From positions 1-64,000 of the forward strand of contig JNEN01000812.1 in assembly GCA_000697355.1 (NCBI GenBank): a stretch of DNA of 64,000 bases, in the 5' to 3' direction. The position numbers were made by a program, and so were the translations under genes. Numbering within the stretch: position 1 is the first letter of the stretch; each line of letters starts with the position of its first letter. The notes beneath the pieces were generated by a model, which saw only the letters and a list, made by a program, of their open reading frames with translations, was not told where the DNA came from and made no database searches. This DNA comes from Syncephalastrum monosporum B8922 (lineage: Eukaryota; Mucoromycota; Mucoromycetes; Mucorales; Syncephalastraceae). Shown in pieces: positions 10,297 through 24,118 of the stretch.

Positions 10297-11163
10297 GAAG
10301 AATGTTTTGTTTTGGGTTTTTGTAGCAAACGAACAGAAAGTACGTTGAGATTGATTTTTATTCTCGGAGACAGGCCTCGTATTTATAGGATGAACGATCT
10401 AATGTGGTACAAGCGGGGTTGCGGAAGGTGTTATTGAGGTTGATGTTTTATCCATATGTTCCTTGAGGTCGTGGATCTGTGACCGATGGATCACATCACC
10501 TACAAGTCCACTCTCACCATAGTCATTTTGGCATCGACGCATAAAAGATACCCGGTCAGCTGATATACCGTAAGACGCAGAATGAAGGTCAGAAATGCTC
10601 TGTTATAGTTCAGCGGGGTCTGATAACTTGTTTAGCCTGCCTTACCTCTACTTCGGGGACCAGGTTAACCTGATAACCTTTAATCTGACCTCCCTTGCCA
10701 TCCATATCGCATTGGCGCGGAGGACTACCATGTCAGGCAACGCAATGAGTTACACCGGAATATCTCGGCCTACCGTTAGATCTTTGCCGTGTTCTCCTTT
10801 CAATAAGTCAGTAATGCGATATTAGTTAACGCGTACAAATTATTCTCGTAACTAAATGCTGGCTGGTTTAAACTTTCGAGCATGCCTTCTTGATTTTTTT
10901 TGCAGATCGACCGCCAGGACGATTGCCATGGAAGCCCCCGTTTTCTTTTCCTTTTCCTTTTCCTTTTTTCTTTTCTTTTTTTCTTTTCTTTTCTCTGCGA
11001 GCAGTTTCATGGACCCCGAATATTTAATTCGAGCGAGAACTTCCAATGAGTTAAACGAGTCATGTTTGCGATAATGAAAAGTTGTATTCGTCTTCATTTG
11101 GTTTCAAAGGGTACAACAGAAATGATGGATAGTATATATTTACATGCAAGCACTGAAAACAGA
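10297..11163. other. Intergenic with a pyrimidine-rich tract
   Basis: No gene recognised. A (TTTTC)n-like tract runs about 10941-10998 close to the 3' end of ADE5,7. Confidence 0.5.
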
Positions 11164-13986
<2,823 letters not shown>

Positions 13987-14725
13987 AAGGGAAAAGAGAG
14001 AGTGGGTGGGCTTGTTCGACCGGAGTGTGGGTGTGTTGGAGCGAGAAAACAAAAAAGGTTCAATTCGCTTGATCTGTCAAAATGCTTGGCCCTGACGGTG
14101 GCTTGTCCATCTCTGCAAATCCCATCTCATGCAGACTCTTTTTTTTTTTTCCGCCGATCTGTGTCATTCATAACAATACGCATCTTTTAATACCCAGTTT
14201 GTTCGTGATTAAACACAACTGAACATAGTGATCGTTTTATCACGAGTCTTTCAATTATACTTTCTTCTAGTGCAGTAAGCTTGCCCTATGCAGTGGCAGT
14301 CCTCATTCAGTATCAAGTTACCGTCGAACACACACAGTATGATAAATACCTTGTTGGTGTTCGATATTTCCATGAGCAAGACAAGCTGAGATACACCGTT
14401 GGAATTCCAACCGTGGAGATTGTATGAGTTTCAATTTTGCAAGACTTGAGTAGCCAGCCTATAGAACGATGAAAAAAAAAAAAAAAAACACTTCAGATAA
14501 TCTCACCGTATACAGTAACAAGAGTAAGGAACGTTAACGGAAAAGTGACGTACGATATACTTGCGTAGTAACGATGGAACAAGATCACCACCGTCAAAAG
14601 TCAAGTACCACCGGGCATCTCGGTATGTAGTAAAGAGGTGGTGTGCAGATGCGCTATTCACGACACAAAACAAGCAAATGATACGAGATAGTGGCACACA
14701 CAAAGCGTAATATGCTATCGCTTGT
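13987..14725. other. Intergenic; no gene seen
   Basis: Upstream region of ADE5,7. It holds a 17-base A run (14472-14488) and AT-rich sequence but no convincing coding exon. Confidence 0.4.
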
Positions 14726-15074
14726 TCAATTCGCCAGGCCCATATCGTACTTGTACATCTCCTTCTGCGGGTCTTTTTGACCTGACAAACGCTCCAGTGC
14801 ACTATTCATCCATTTCCAACCAAGAGCTAACGGAGATATAAATAATACCAAACATCCTCGAAACCTTGGACCCTTTAAAAGGTGATGTCACTTTCAGACA
14901 CATTGCAGTCGTTCAATAATTTGATCCGCTTTGCCGGTGACAGCAAAAGGAGAATCCTTCCTGTAGCTCAGCAGGGAGCTCGCCAGATCAGAGTTTCGGT
15001 AAGGTAAACTAAGAGAGGGAGTAATAATAGCATTCAAAAAATGGATCATGCATGGCAAGAAGAGATCTGTCAGT
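14726..15074 (-). CDS. Unrecognised small gene, 3' exons only
   Basis: Two minus-strand exons join in frame. The upper exon (to about 15074, acceptor GGCTAG) reads LTDLFLPCMIHFLN and then LLSYRKDSPFAVTGKADQII, ending ERLQ. An intron starting GTGTCT and ending CGTTAG leads to SLGWKWMNSALERLSG then QKDPQKEMYKYDMGLAN and a stop at 14726. The VTGKADQIIERL stretch faintly recalls a SAP-like helix but I cannot assign a family. The first exon and start codon were not found, so this may be a partial or broken gene. The composition looks coding; function unknown. Confidence 0.35.
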
Positions 15075-15435
15075 CTAGCCTGATGATAGTACAATGCTCA
15101 CTCGATGGTCAGTGAGGTGGGAGTTCAAAAGCGGGGTTCGTTACATAGACAAGGCATGACAGCGGGCAGTAAACAAAAGAGAGACATTCGACTTCAGATA
15201 CAGTAGCATAGCAAGAAGTAGAGGCAGAAACTACTTGCATTGTGCCCTAGAAGGCTCAAGCCGCCCAGAGGACATACGACGGCAGAGGCAGACGGAGAGA
15301 GGAAAAAAGAAAACGAAATAAGGGAAGTGCAAGGACATGAGGGGGGTCGTATTTCCTTGGAGAGTGCGGACTTGGGTGATATTTTAAATGAGAGCAAAAG
15401 CGGTGCAAGGTGACTTGTTTGCTTCTTTCTAGAAA

Positions 15436-16126
15436 ATGTCGACTCGAGCCATGCAAACTGTTTGGACACCCTTGCGACGTGCTGCTCAGGTCAACACCCG
15501 CGCCGCTGTGCAGAGACAGCAGAAATACACGACTGAGCAAGACACAAAGAAACAGCAAGAAGCGGACAATGTGATTCCGACCTGGAACGATTACTTTGCG
15601 CTGCGCAAGAAGCGTCGTACGTTCGAGATTGCCTCGTACGTGCCGAGCACGGTAGTCCCGGCCTTTGCTGCCATGGCTTACTTTGCTGAAATGGAAATTG
15701 ACCCCTTCACCACCATTATGGGTATGGATCCCGTCATGGCGGCTGCGATTGGCACAGTGGGTGCGGTAAGTCATAGAACACGTGTGAACTCCCAGGAAAC
15801 AGCACATATCAAGCAAGGAAATGGCTCACCTCTCTGACCAGGGCTTCGGTGGCTTCTTGTGTGGACCTGTTGTGGGTGACCTTGTGTTTAAGGCACTGAA
15901 CAGCAAGAAGGTGGCTGCTATGGATGTGCGCGACAAGATCTTTTACGAGCACGTCAAAAAGAACCGGGCCGACGCACGACTCAACTCGATCCGTAACCCT
16001 GTCCCAGACTACTACGGCGAAAAGATCCTGTCCGTCTCTGACTACCGCGCATGGCTCCGAAAGCAAAGAGAGCATTATAGAAAGGGCGTCTTTGGTGGCA
16101 GTGCCAGCAATATTGACAACGAATAA
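15436..16126 (+). CDS. PAM17: PAM17, presequence translocase-associated motor subunit
   Basis: Inner-membrane component of the TIM23 import motor, which helps Pam16/Pam18 act on mitochondrial Hsp70. Two exons, 15436-15765 and 15842-16126, give 204 aa. The N-terminus is a basic presequence (MSTRAMQTVWTPLRRAAQVN). The conserved start of the mature part is TWNDYFALRKKRRTFE. Two hydrophobic segments follow (VPAFAAMAYF and DPVMAAAIGTVGA-GFGGFLCGPVVG, the second split by the intron). The C-terminal DYYGEKILSVSDYRAWLRKQ is typical of the family. The length is normal for the family, and the ATG is the only one that gives the presequence. Confidence 0.92.
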
Positions 16127-17435
16127 CCTACCTAATCATGATAATAAACAATCCCACTCATACACACTCACAAAGATAGAGACATCTTAACCCAGGTATC
16201 CTGTAAGCATTGGCTTGGTGTGCACATGTGGTCACGTTCTTCAAATATCCATCCATATCCGGCTCCGTTAGGAAAAAGTCTGCTTATGCTCCATTTTGTC
16301 TAACCAGCTACCAAGGAAAAGAAAAAAAAAAAAAAAGAAAGAAAGAAAGAAAGAAAACGCTTGACTCAACAATATCGAATGAGGCCGACACAGCGGTCTG
16401 TCACGGCGCATGGTGATAGGAGGAACTTTGCCTTCCTGGTTCAATTATCATACTAATGTTATGTATAGAAGGGTCACTATTTGTCTCCTAGTACGAGACC
16501 AACATGCAAACATGCATGCTACACAATTTTACATTATTTTCAGCGACAGGCAGCTATCTACGAGAATCATACAGAATACTGCATATGTAAAGCAGATCGA
16601 TAGATTTTGATTGAAGCTGGAATAGGCTCAAATAGTTGCATTGTTCTGGGCAGGTTCTCACAAGTCATGTGCCACGCATGATCACGCGAACACTACAATA
16701 ATTCATAAGCTGTGTGGTCGTGCTCTTGATAGACAGTACTAGACGCATGTGAGAGGCTGACAGCTATGTCAACAAAAGAGCTTCTTTCTCCCATAATTAT
16801 TCTCTCTTCTTTTCTCTCTCTCGATATGAAAATGTGCTATTAAAAAGCCAATGGACAATGAAATTAATGTTGACTATGTGCACATGGTTGACATTTGATA
16901 CTTTCAGGGTATCATACCGTCCTGCTAAAGTACGAATACTTTCAAACAATTATAAGTAATGGGATCATGCAACAGCGGGTTATGTGGACGCAATTCGACT
17001 ATATACATGAAACGGCTTCTCTGTGTACCCAGGGGCATTGGCATTGCGACGCAATGAGTGAGGAGTTATGTCTGGCCCGCGTCTATATAAACTGAGGTAC
17101 TGGAGCTAACCCGGGATTGGTCACGGAGAGCAAGCAGGAGAAGTGACATGGATGAAACGGCCTATTCGTTTTATGTGGATATGCCTTGAGGATGCCCTCT
17201 ATAGTTGTGCTTTGCCGGTCTGCATAATTAAAATGATGGCAACACAGTGTGCGACGTAAATAGAAAACGATAACCGAATTTGGCCGAGGTGACGACGGGC
17301 AAGATACAACACATTCGTTCTTTTTCTTCTTTCCCGTTTTTGCCTCATTGCCCCCATGAGGGTCATTGACTTCTTTTCTGCATTACTGAAGTGTCATTTC
17401 TGAACAGTTTAAATAATTCATCATCATTATTTCTT
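16127..17435. other. Intergenic with an A/GAAA microsatellite
   Basis: No gene recognised. A simple repeat, A-run followed by (GAAA)n, lies at about 16317-16359. Confidence 0.5.
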
Positions 17436-18104
17436 ATGGGTTACCCGTTATTGTCAGTGCTACCCTATGTGAAACGCCAGCAGGACGAGTCAGTGCACAT
17501 GTCGATTGATCCAGGCACGGCAACACCGGCTCAGGAACACAACCTCAAGTGGCTCGTGGTAATTATACCCGTTGCGGCTGTGGTCTTGATATGCGTGTGT
17601 TTGCGCATCCGGGACAGGCGCCGCCGCCCTAAGCAAGCGTCTCCAACGGCGATTCCGCACGTCTCAGAGAACGGTTTGTGGAGCCTACCTGAACCACCGC
17701 CCATCTTCATCCATTCTACACGTACCACACAAGGTTTACCCTTGCTACGATTCCACCCTGCCTTGAGTCAGCAGCTGCAGCAACAGGTGCAACACCAGCA
17801 TGGCTTATGGCGCCGCTATGCCACGCCAGACACAGCCTCCGCTGCCATCGACCGGCGACGCAGAACGCGACGACAGCGACGGCGCACCGGGTCATGCACA
17901 CCCCCACCCGCGTATGTACGGAATGGGCAGGACCCATCTCCACCGTCCTACGAGGATGTTGTCGAACCAGAAGATGAACCCTTGGCGAGTGTGCGTATCC
18001 GTCTTGATGACGAAACACCGCTTTCCGCCCATATGTCTCGGCAGCAGCAACAGGAACAGCAGCTTATGATGCACCAGGATGATCCGTCGTGTGCTTCAGC
18101 CTGA
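17436..18104 (+). CDS. Single-pass membrane protein with PY (PPxY) motifs
   Basis: One exon, ATG at 17436, 222 aa. A hydrophobic stretch WLVVIIPVAAVVLICVCL (about 17550-17605) is followed directly by RIRDRRRR, so by the positive-inside rule the short N-terminus is outside and the long tail is cytosolic. The tail has Gln-rich parts and two proline-tyrosine sites, PPPAY (about 17900) and PPSYEDVVE (about 17943); the second is a full PPxY motif of the kind bound by WW domains of Rsp5/Nedd4 ubiquitin ligases. No enzymatic domain is present. It may be a membrane adaptor for such a ligase (inference). An upstream exon with a better signal sequence is possible. Not recognised as a named family. Confidence 0.55.
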   Translation: MGYPLLSVLPYVKRQQDESVHMSIDPGTATPAQEHNLKWLVVIIPVAAVVLICVCLRIRDRRRRPKQASPTAIPHVSENGLWSLPEPPPIFIHSTRTTQGLPLLRFHPALSQQLQQQVQHQHGLWRRYATPDTASAAIDRRRRTRRQRRRTGSCTPPPAYVRNGQDPSPPSYEDVVEPEDEPLASVRIRLDDETPLSAHMSRQQQQEQQLMMHQDDPSCASA

Positions 18105-19191
18105 TCGTGTGACAACAACAGCTATCAAAAAGCAGATGATTCCTGGTTTGCAAATGGATACCATTGATGTTGGCTTTTTGTGCTGCCCCAACACCGACAC
18201 CATTGTCATCTAATTAGTCCCAGTCCTCTATATCGTCTACTCGCCTCATACAGACATGTAACAGATCATTCATCCCATGATCCATACATAGCTCACCTAC
18301 ATATATATACAAGTACATACTACAAATTATAAACTACATATAATACATTCAGCATATACATCATCACGTTTTTCTTCTAGATTTAGCCCGAGTAGACGGG
18401 TCCCACAGAGTATATCTAATTTTATATATACTGTACTTGATATTTGATATTTTTGTTCATCAAAACATGCCTTTGCGAAGCATCACAGTGCCCCACATAA
18501 TCTCAACGCGGCGCGGGAAAATGAAATCAGCTTTTCTGCGCATATACGTCTCCTCCTGTCCCTGCGGGTTTGGAGAGCGGTTTCTTGTCGATCACCCGCC
18601 GCTCAAATATCCGCCTCCATTTTGTGTTTCTCTCATTAGACATGTGAGCAAAAGGTCCGCCATCTGGGTTATAGCAAACCGCTCTGACCAGGTCTTGTTT
18701 GCATTGCTGCAGCAGCACAGTAGCTCAACATTTTCTTTCATCTGCTTGATGTGGAAGGTCCAATTAACTTAAAAATACTATGCATGCACGATTTTTCATT
18801 CTTATTTTTTTTTCTTGTACTGGGTGTCGGCGGCGTCGCTACAAACCATCATTGATATCGCGTGTAAATCCAATGAGCGGCATATTACTTAATGATACTA
18901 CTCGAGTGAATGAAAACGAGAATAACTCCAGGTATGAGCATGACCTTCGAAGCAAATGGGGACAGAAAATCGTAAACGTATGGCTCAGTATGATACAGAA
19001 AACTTTGAGCAACAAGAGGAGAATTACACACATGCTTTCCTTGTGCGAAATTTTTCCTTATGCGATGCTAGTGGCTATGAACGAGCCCATCTAATACGCA
19101 TGTAGAGTGACATAGTGAAAATACATGTAGACTAACTAGCCTACGAAATTTCGTTCCGAAATCAGTTCTCGTGGACTACACTTCACTTTTA
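18105..19191. other. Intergenic, AT-rich; no gene seen
   Basis: Downstream of the PY-motif gene. ATATAT-rich tracts around 18300-18350 and no family-like coding sequence on either strand. Confidence 0.5.
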
Positions 19192-19378
19192 TTATACATA
19201 CCGGCGTGGGGTCGTTGATGCGCGCTCACGGCGCGCGGCCGCCGCCTCACCTGAGCTGAATACACGTTTGAGTCACAGTGGCGCATTACCCAGTTGCAAA
19301 ACACTTACCGGTGGGCGGGGAGCAGACATTTGGCGCTAGGGCGATGTCTATGAAGTTGTTTTCAACGGTGGCCACCAT
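19192..19378 (-). CDS. Candidate 42-residue spliced ORF, unrecognised
   Basis: ATG at 19378 opens MVATVENNFIDIALAPNVCS then PPT. A GT-AG intron (19251-19308, donor GTAAGT) joins it to GEAAAARRERASTTPRRYV and a stop at 19192. Exons are 70 and 59 nt and sum to 43 codons. A longer version could begin upstream, since the frame stays open to about 19630. No family recognised; evidence is only the clean splice sites and frame. Confidence 0.25.
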
Positions 19379-19955
19379 CGCCGGCCAGTGGGCTGCAAGC
19401 GGGAAAGAAGAAAGGCAGAGGAGGCGGAGAGGAAGAGACGCAAAGGGGACGCGAGAAAGGAGCGGAACTGAAACGTGCGTTAATGTCTCATATTCAATGC
19501 ATAGACCTGAATCTGTTTCACTTACGGGCAGAGGAAAAAGCGGAAAAAAAACCTCTGATGTGAGGGCAGCAAGCGGAAAGGAGGTGGAAGAGGCGTGAAC
19601 GGAAGAGAAGACAGGAGGAGAGGCGAGCAAGAAGACGGCAAGCTAAGTGTACATCAGAAAAAGGTTAATGATGTTCAAGACCATGTACTATTGACGCGAG
19701 AACTTACTATCATGCACACCGGTGCAGTAGGGGGCGGGCAACCGGTGGCAGAGGGACTTGGGGGAAACGCAGTGGTCTATGTTGCACTTCTTATTAGTTT
19801 ATACTTGTAATCAGAATCCTTTCGTATATACTTGCCAGCAGTAATGACTTGACCAGGGTAAAGAAGAAGAAGAAAAGTAGACGTGAGAAAAAACAAAAGA
19901 CCTTTTATGAGAAAGAGCGCGTGTCAATCGATATTCATGCAAGAACTCGGGTGAG
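19379..19955. other. Unassigned region
   Basis: Open minus-strand frame with pyrimidine-rich sequence that may be 5' sequence of the 42-residue ORF; otherwise nothing recognised. Confidence 0.3.
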
Positions 19956-20262
19956 CTGTGCCAATGGGAAAAGAGAAGTAAAAGATAAGGACCTGACAGA
20001 TATTGACGTCGAGCCTTTTTCCAAGTTTCATAGGTTCCATTGGCTAAGCAAGCTATCACGCAATCCACGTTTTACCAATGGAAAAAAGAGCGTAAAGATA
20101 AGGACGCTGACAGGTGTTGACGTCAGGTATCTTTCGCGTTTCAAAGGATTGATTGGCCTACTTTACCATCACGCGGTTCACACTTACTGAAGAACACGGG
20201 TAAGATACCTTGATGAAGATTGACGTCAGGTACCGTTCACAGCTCAAAGTGATCCACTTTGG
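19956..20262 (+). repeat. Three diverged tandem repeats (about 105-115 bp) with CRE and CCAAT motifs
   Basis: Units start near 19956, 20073 and 20185. Copies 1 and 2 share CCAATGG, GATAAGGAC, TGACAG, TTGACGTC, GTTTCA, ATTGGC and ATCACGC in the same order; copy 3 keeps TTGACGTCAGGTA, CTCAAAG and TTTGGC. The CRE octamer TGACGTCA (TGACGTCG in copy 1) lies at 20004, 20118 and 20221, spaced 114 and 103 bp. Confidence 0.65.
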
Positions 20263-20266
20263 CAGA

Positions 20267-20340
20267 CACCCCGCCCGGGAATTGAACCCGGGTCTGCTTA
20301 TGTAATTAGTTAAAAGTCGAGTTAGCGGAGTTAGGCGCAC
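20267..20340 (-). other. tRNA-Lys(UUU)-like sequence, degenerate (SINE head or tRNA relic)
   Basis: 74 nt on the minus strand starting GTGCGCCTAACTC. It has a perfect B box GGTTCAATTCC inside a fully paired T stem (CCGGG/CCCGG) and a CTTTTAA loop with UUU in the anticodon place. The acceptor, D and anticodon stems do not pair, so it is not a working tRNA. It lies immediately beside the CRE repeats. Confidence 0.55.
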
Positions 20341-21815
20341 TCTTTTTTTTATTATATAGATATATGCGAAAGTGGCTGTTACTGATAAATGGTATATAGG
20401 TTATCAGGTGCCCATCACTCGACACCAGCGATAAATTATGTTTAAATGTTGTCCAGACAGGAGGACGGGAACAGCTGCTCACTGTAAGCATCATGCACAT
20501 TTTTTACGGGATCTAATAGAGCAGTAATAAGAAAGAAAAGTAAACACAATACAGGATCAACGCCAACCTCAGGGCATGGATACGGCAGGTTGACACATGA
20601 AAGTTTAGGGAAGGCGAACCTTCGACGTAATAAACACTTTCCACCCTAGCCACATCAATTAGAGCAACCGATTTTTTCTCACGGTCAATGCGAAAAAGCT
20701 TGTACGAGAGACATAGCGTCTCATAGAATAACTCAACGTTCGAACCATGGCTTGAAGTGGACTACAATAGAAGAGGAATAGGACGGCATCTATGCTCTCT
20801 CCTTTCCGAAGCCAAGTGAAGGTGGCTGAATGAGCTAGTAAAAAGAGAGAAAAACAAAATCGAACAAAGACGCACTTTCCTCTGAAGTATATCAATCGTG
20901 AACGATAGATGCCACTACACAAACCTAGTTTCCATTCTACGATGCATACCCGCCTCTATGCATGGCTCGCTAAAAAGGTGCTCTCGTTTATTTTCAGCTG
21001 AGAGCACCCTCTGTCACAGCCGTGTTGGACAACCTGAAATCGCTCCACTTGAACCATCAGGTGTATGTTAGCTGGTCTGCGGAAACCTCCCGAATAATAC
21101 CATTTTACCTGCCGTTCTTTTATACTAATCGCCCTAAACACGAATATGGCTCACAAATGAGGCTGTATCAACGTTATGGTCCGTCCTTTGGCATTCTGAA
21201 CCTGGCAAGCTTTTCTTTCTCTGGCATACCCTTTGGTGACATTTTGTCGGCAGCAATCCGCGCATTTGCCGAGTACGCCCTCAATCTGGATTTACACACA
21301 TGTTTCAAAAACTTAAACTAAAGTAAGCATGGTATAGCATCAATACTGGGTACAAGACATTCTTCAGCATATTACCTATAATAATGTTGTCTCAGTTATA
21401 GCAATAGATGCTTTCGCACACAGTCCGCTTTTATGCAGGCAGAGTCGGGTCCAGCGTTCTGGTTTTGCGACATGGGTAATAGTATTATATACAGCTTTAC
21501 TCTCGCATATGCGCTGTGGCGTATCCATTGCACTGGCTTTTGCTTAGCATGCTGTGATACACAAACAATCGACACATGCGTCATAGTAAGTTTTGTTGGA
21601 GCAGGATGGTATTACAGCTTTGTAAACAGTAAGCATGAAGAGAAAAAAAATAAAAAAGAATATAAGAAAAAGCTTTGCGTATGTGAGTCGCATGAGGTGC
21701 GTGTGTGAGTGTTTAGGATGAGTGGGATGTGTTTGTAGAAAAATGAGAACAAGAGGAGGACGAGGGACGAGGAGATAAAATTCAGGGGAGAAAAGGGCGG
21801 TAAAGAAGGGGCTGC
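20341..21815. other. Intergenic; no gene seen
   Basis: About 1.5 kb. An open frame at 21022-21321 on the plus strand (99 codons, GTG-initiated) has no recognised domain and no splice support. Confidence 0.4.
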
Positions 21816-22511
21816 TCATGGAGAAACAGGGGAATCATACAGTTTGAATTCTAACTGTTATGTGTGATGTGATGTGCTGCGAGTTAGCCAAGCCAAGCCA
21901 TATGGTGCTTTCAAACGACTTACAAAGAGGAAGGCTGACCGCACCGGGTCCGAGATAAGTACACCCTCGGCTTGATAACGTTGGTTCTCTGCCTCAATGA
22001 AATGAAGCATACGCTTCAGCGCCTAACAAAGAAAACAGAAGATCAGCCTACGCACTTTTGAATGAGTGTGTGAGAACTTACGCGCTGATAATGGGTCGAG
22101 AATAACATTGGCCAGGTGTAAATGGTCAGGCACTCCATGACATTATCAAAAATGTTAAGCGACAGTTTCTCGGCATGATGCAGCTTCTCGTTGATGGTCT
22201 CGACCGTGGCTTGCAATCGGTCTGCGTTTATCTTATAAAGCGTCGCGCGTGAATGTGAGTATGGGCGTGGGCGTGCAATGTGTGCGTGTATGTGTGATAT
22301 ATGGCTATATAGATATGCAGACGTCTATTGGTGATTTATGGGGTATGCTTACCCGTTCGGTCAATTCTTGCGGAAAGTCGGTCGTCTTGAACCGAGTGTA
22401 GCCATCGCCTTGCGAATAGTCGCGTTCGATGCGTACACACAGTGCGGGTTGTAGATGTCCAAAGTCAATGAGCTCATGTTGAGACTGAATTTCGTTAAGT
22501 TGTTCGTTTTC

Positions 22512-22549
<38 letters not shown>

Positions 22550-23178
22550 GCTTGTGTTGCTCTGATGGGGTGGTGGTGGTGGTGGTGGTGGTGGTCAACC
22601 TTGTTGCCATGGCATTCTCACGAGCAGTGCTATGGCAGGTCGTAGTTTTTTCGATCGGTGGCAATGCTGCACCCGCAGGCTTTGTAGCTTTAAAGGGTAG
22701 AAAAGGGAATGAGGTAAAAGAATAAAAAATAAAATAAGAAAAGGACCGGGAAGTTGGAAAAAAGGGAAAGGAAATATGCTCTCCCACCTACAGTCCAAGC
22801 ACAAAAAGAGAAAAAATCAAAACCCAAAGACACCACTCCTTCCTCTGTTTTCTTTCTATTTCGCTCTCTCTTGTGATCGCCCCACTCACTTTCTGTCTGT
22901 TTGTATGTAATTTCTACCGTACCTGAAGGCCTTCGATGCACCAGAGTACTAATATTCGGCTGGTTTTTGGTATAGTGAAGCAGGAGAGGGTAAGCGTCCA
23001 TCGAGAGCGCTTTTCGATGGCTGCTCCCGATTGTGTGGACCGTTGATAGACTCGACGTCGAGTGGCGTCGCTTGTCCTTGTGATGCTTGCGCGGGTGGTG
23101 AAAGAAGCAGTCTGCTGCCAAAGAGTCCAGCTTGGGCTCGACTCGCCAGGACTCGTTCACTGTAGTCGTCTCTGCCAT
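21816..23178 (-). CDS. ERF4: ERF4/GOLGA7-family subunit of the Ras palmitoyltransferase
   Basis: Partner of the DHHC enzyme Erf2 in palmitoylating Ras at the ER/Golgi. Five exons (22923-23178, 22353-22687, 22082-22231, 21924-22022, 21816-21854) sum to 879 nt, 292 aa. The conserved domain covers the last 170 residues: CVRIERDYSQGDGYTRFKT, FPQELTER, INADRLQATVETINEKLHHA, a hydrophobic NVMECLTIYTWPMLF, EGVLISDPVRSAFLF and LEFKLYD. The N-terminal half is low complexity, with a Thr run and a Gln run coded by CTG/CAG repeats near 22512-22550. The 235-nt first intron is the longest of the gene. The domain match is clear along its full length. Confidence 0.85.
22512..22550. repeat. CAG/CTG microsatellite coding poly-Gln in ERF4
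   Basis: About 11 uninterrupted CTG units on the plus strand, read as CAG on the coding strand. A second triplet run (GGT, coding Thr) follows at about 22570-22595. Confidence 0.85.
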
Positions 23179-24118
23179 ATATTAGGATTCACAAAAGGAA
23201 AAAGAAATAAAAAGTACAACACCCATTTTATTGCAATGCAGCACGTGGTGTACTCGTTATTAAAACTCCATTGTGCTCTCTGGCTGAGATAGAAAGTATC
23301 CGGTTATGGGGACAGACTTGCCACTACACAACATATCATCCGTCGTCGTCACTCTTTTCTTTCTTCGCGCCTGTCTCGGCGTATGTGAGGTCCTTGCGTG
23401 CGTTTGCTGGTGCACGCTCTGGTGGATCGTATTAATGCAGCAAGTCACTGAACCTCACACGACCATAGCAAGCATCGGAAGAGGATTACATACACCGCAA
23501 TTGGTACGGTCTTATCGATCAATCTTTTTGCTTCGAGGTCGGTCTAGCTTCTGGCGTCCTGTTGCTAAACATTCCGAATGCGTTTCCTCGTGCTCCTTAT
23601 GTAATATAAGAAACTTTTGAGAATAATATCGCAAATATGGCAAAGAGATGGGCTGAAATCAATGCATAACCATTTCTATGTTGTCAAATGAAAATAAACT
23701 TTGGGAACAAAGAAAAAATGAAGTTGATCTTCCCAAAAGGCGATGTTCTTTTCCTCAAGGGTTGAATTGCATGTTGGATGCTTTCTTATGCCAATATGTC
23801 CTAAAGAAGAAACATGGGTTCTCATGTCGGGATTCTCTCTACTTCCTTCTCCTAACAGGGCGCATTATTTTAGTGTTCCTGAATAAATGTCATGATACAC
23901 CAGCATTTCACTCGCGAAGAAATTCCCCGCGTTTATAGACGATCAAATGATTTTAATGCTATGTCAGGTTGTTCCAGACTACAATACAAGTTATATATCT
24001 CCTCCCATCTGCTCAGCGATAGAGACAGATATATACACACAGGAGCTGCTCAGCACTTGCCAGACGAAGAGGATTCGCCTAAAAAGGTTTTGTTGTCAGG
24101 AACATGTCATCACACTTA
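23179..24118. other. Intergenic; no gene seen
   Basis: Lies between the ERF4 start and the chitinase stop. Several open frames of up to about 100 codons show no family sequence. Confidence 0.5.

Noticed and set aside
20267..20340. Functional tRNA-Lys gene
   Set aside because: Only the T arm and B box are intact; acceptor, D and anticodon stems do not pair.
23306..23620. 104-codon plus-strand ORF near the ERF4 start
   Set aside because: No family sequence, no splice support, odd composition.
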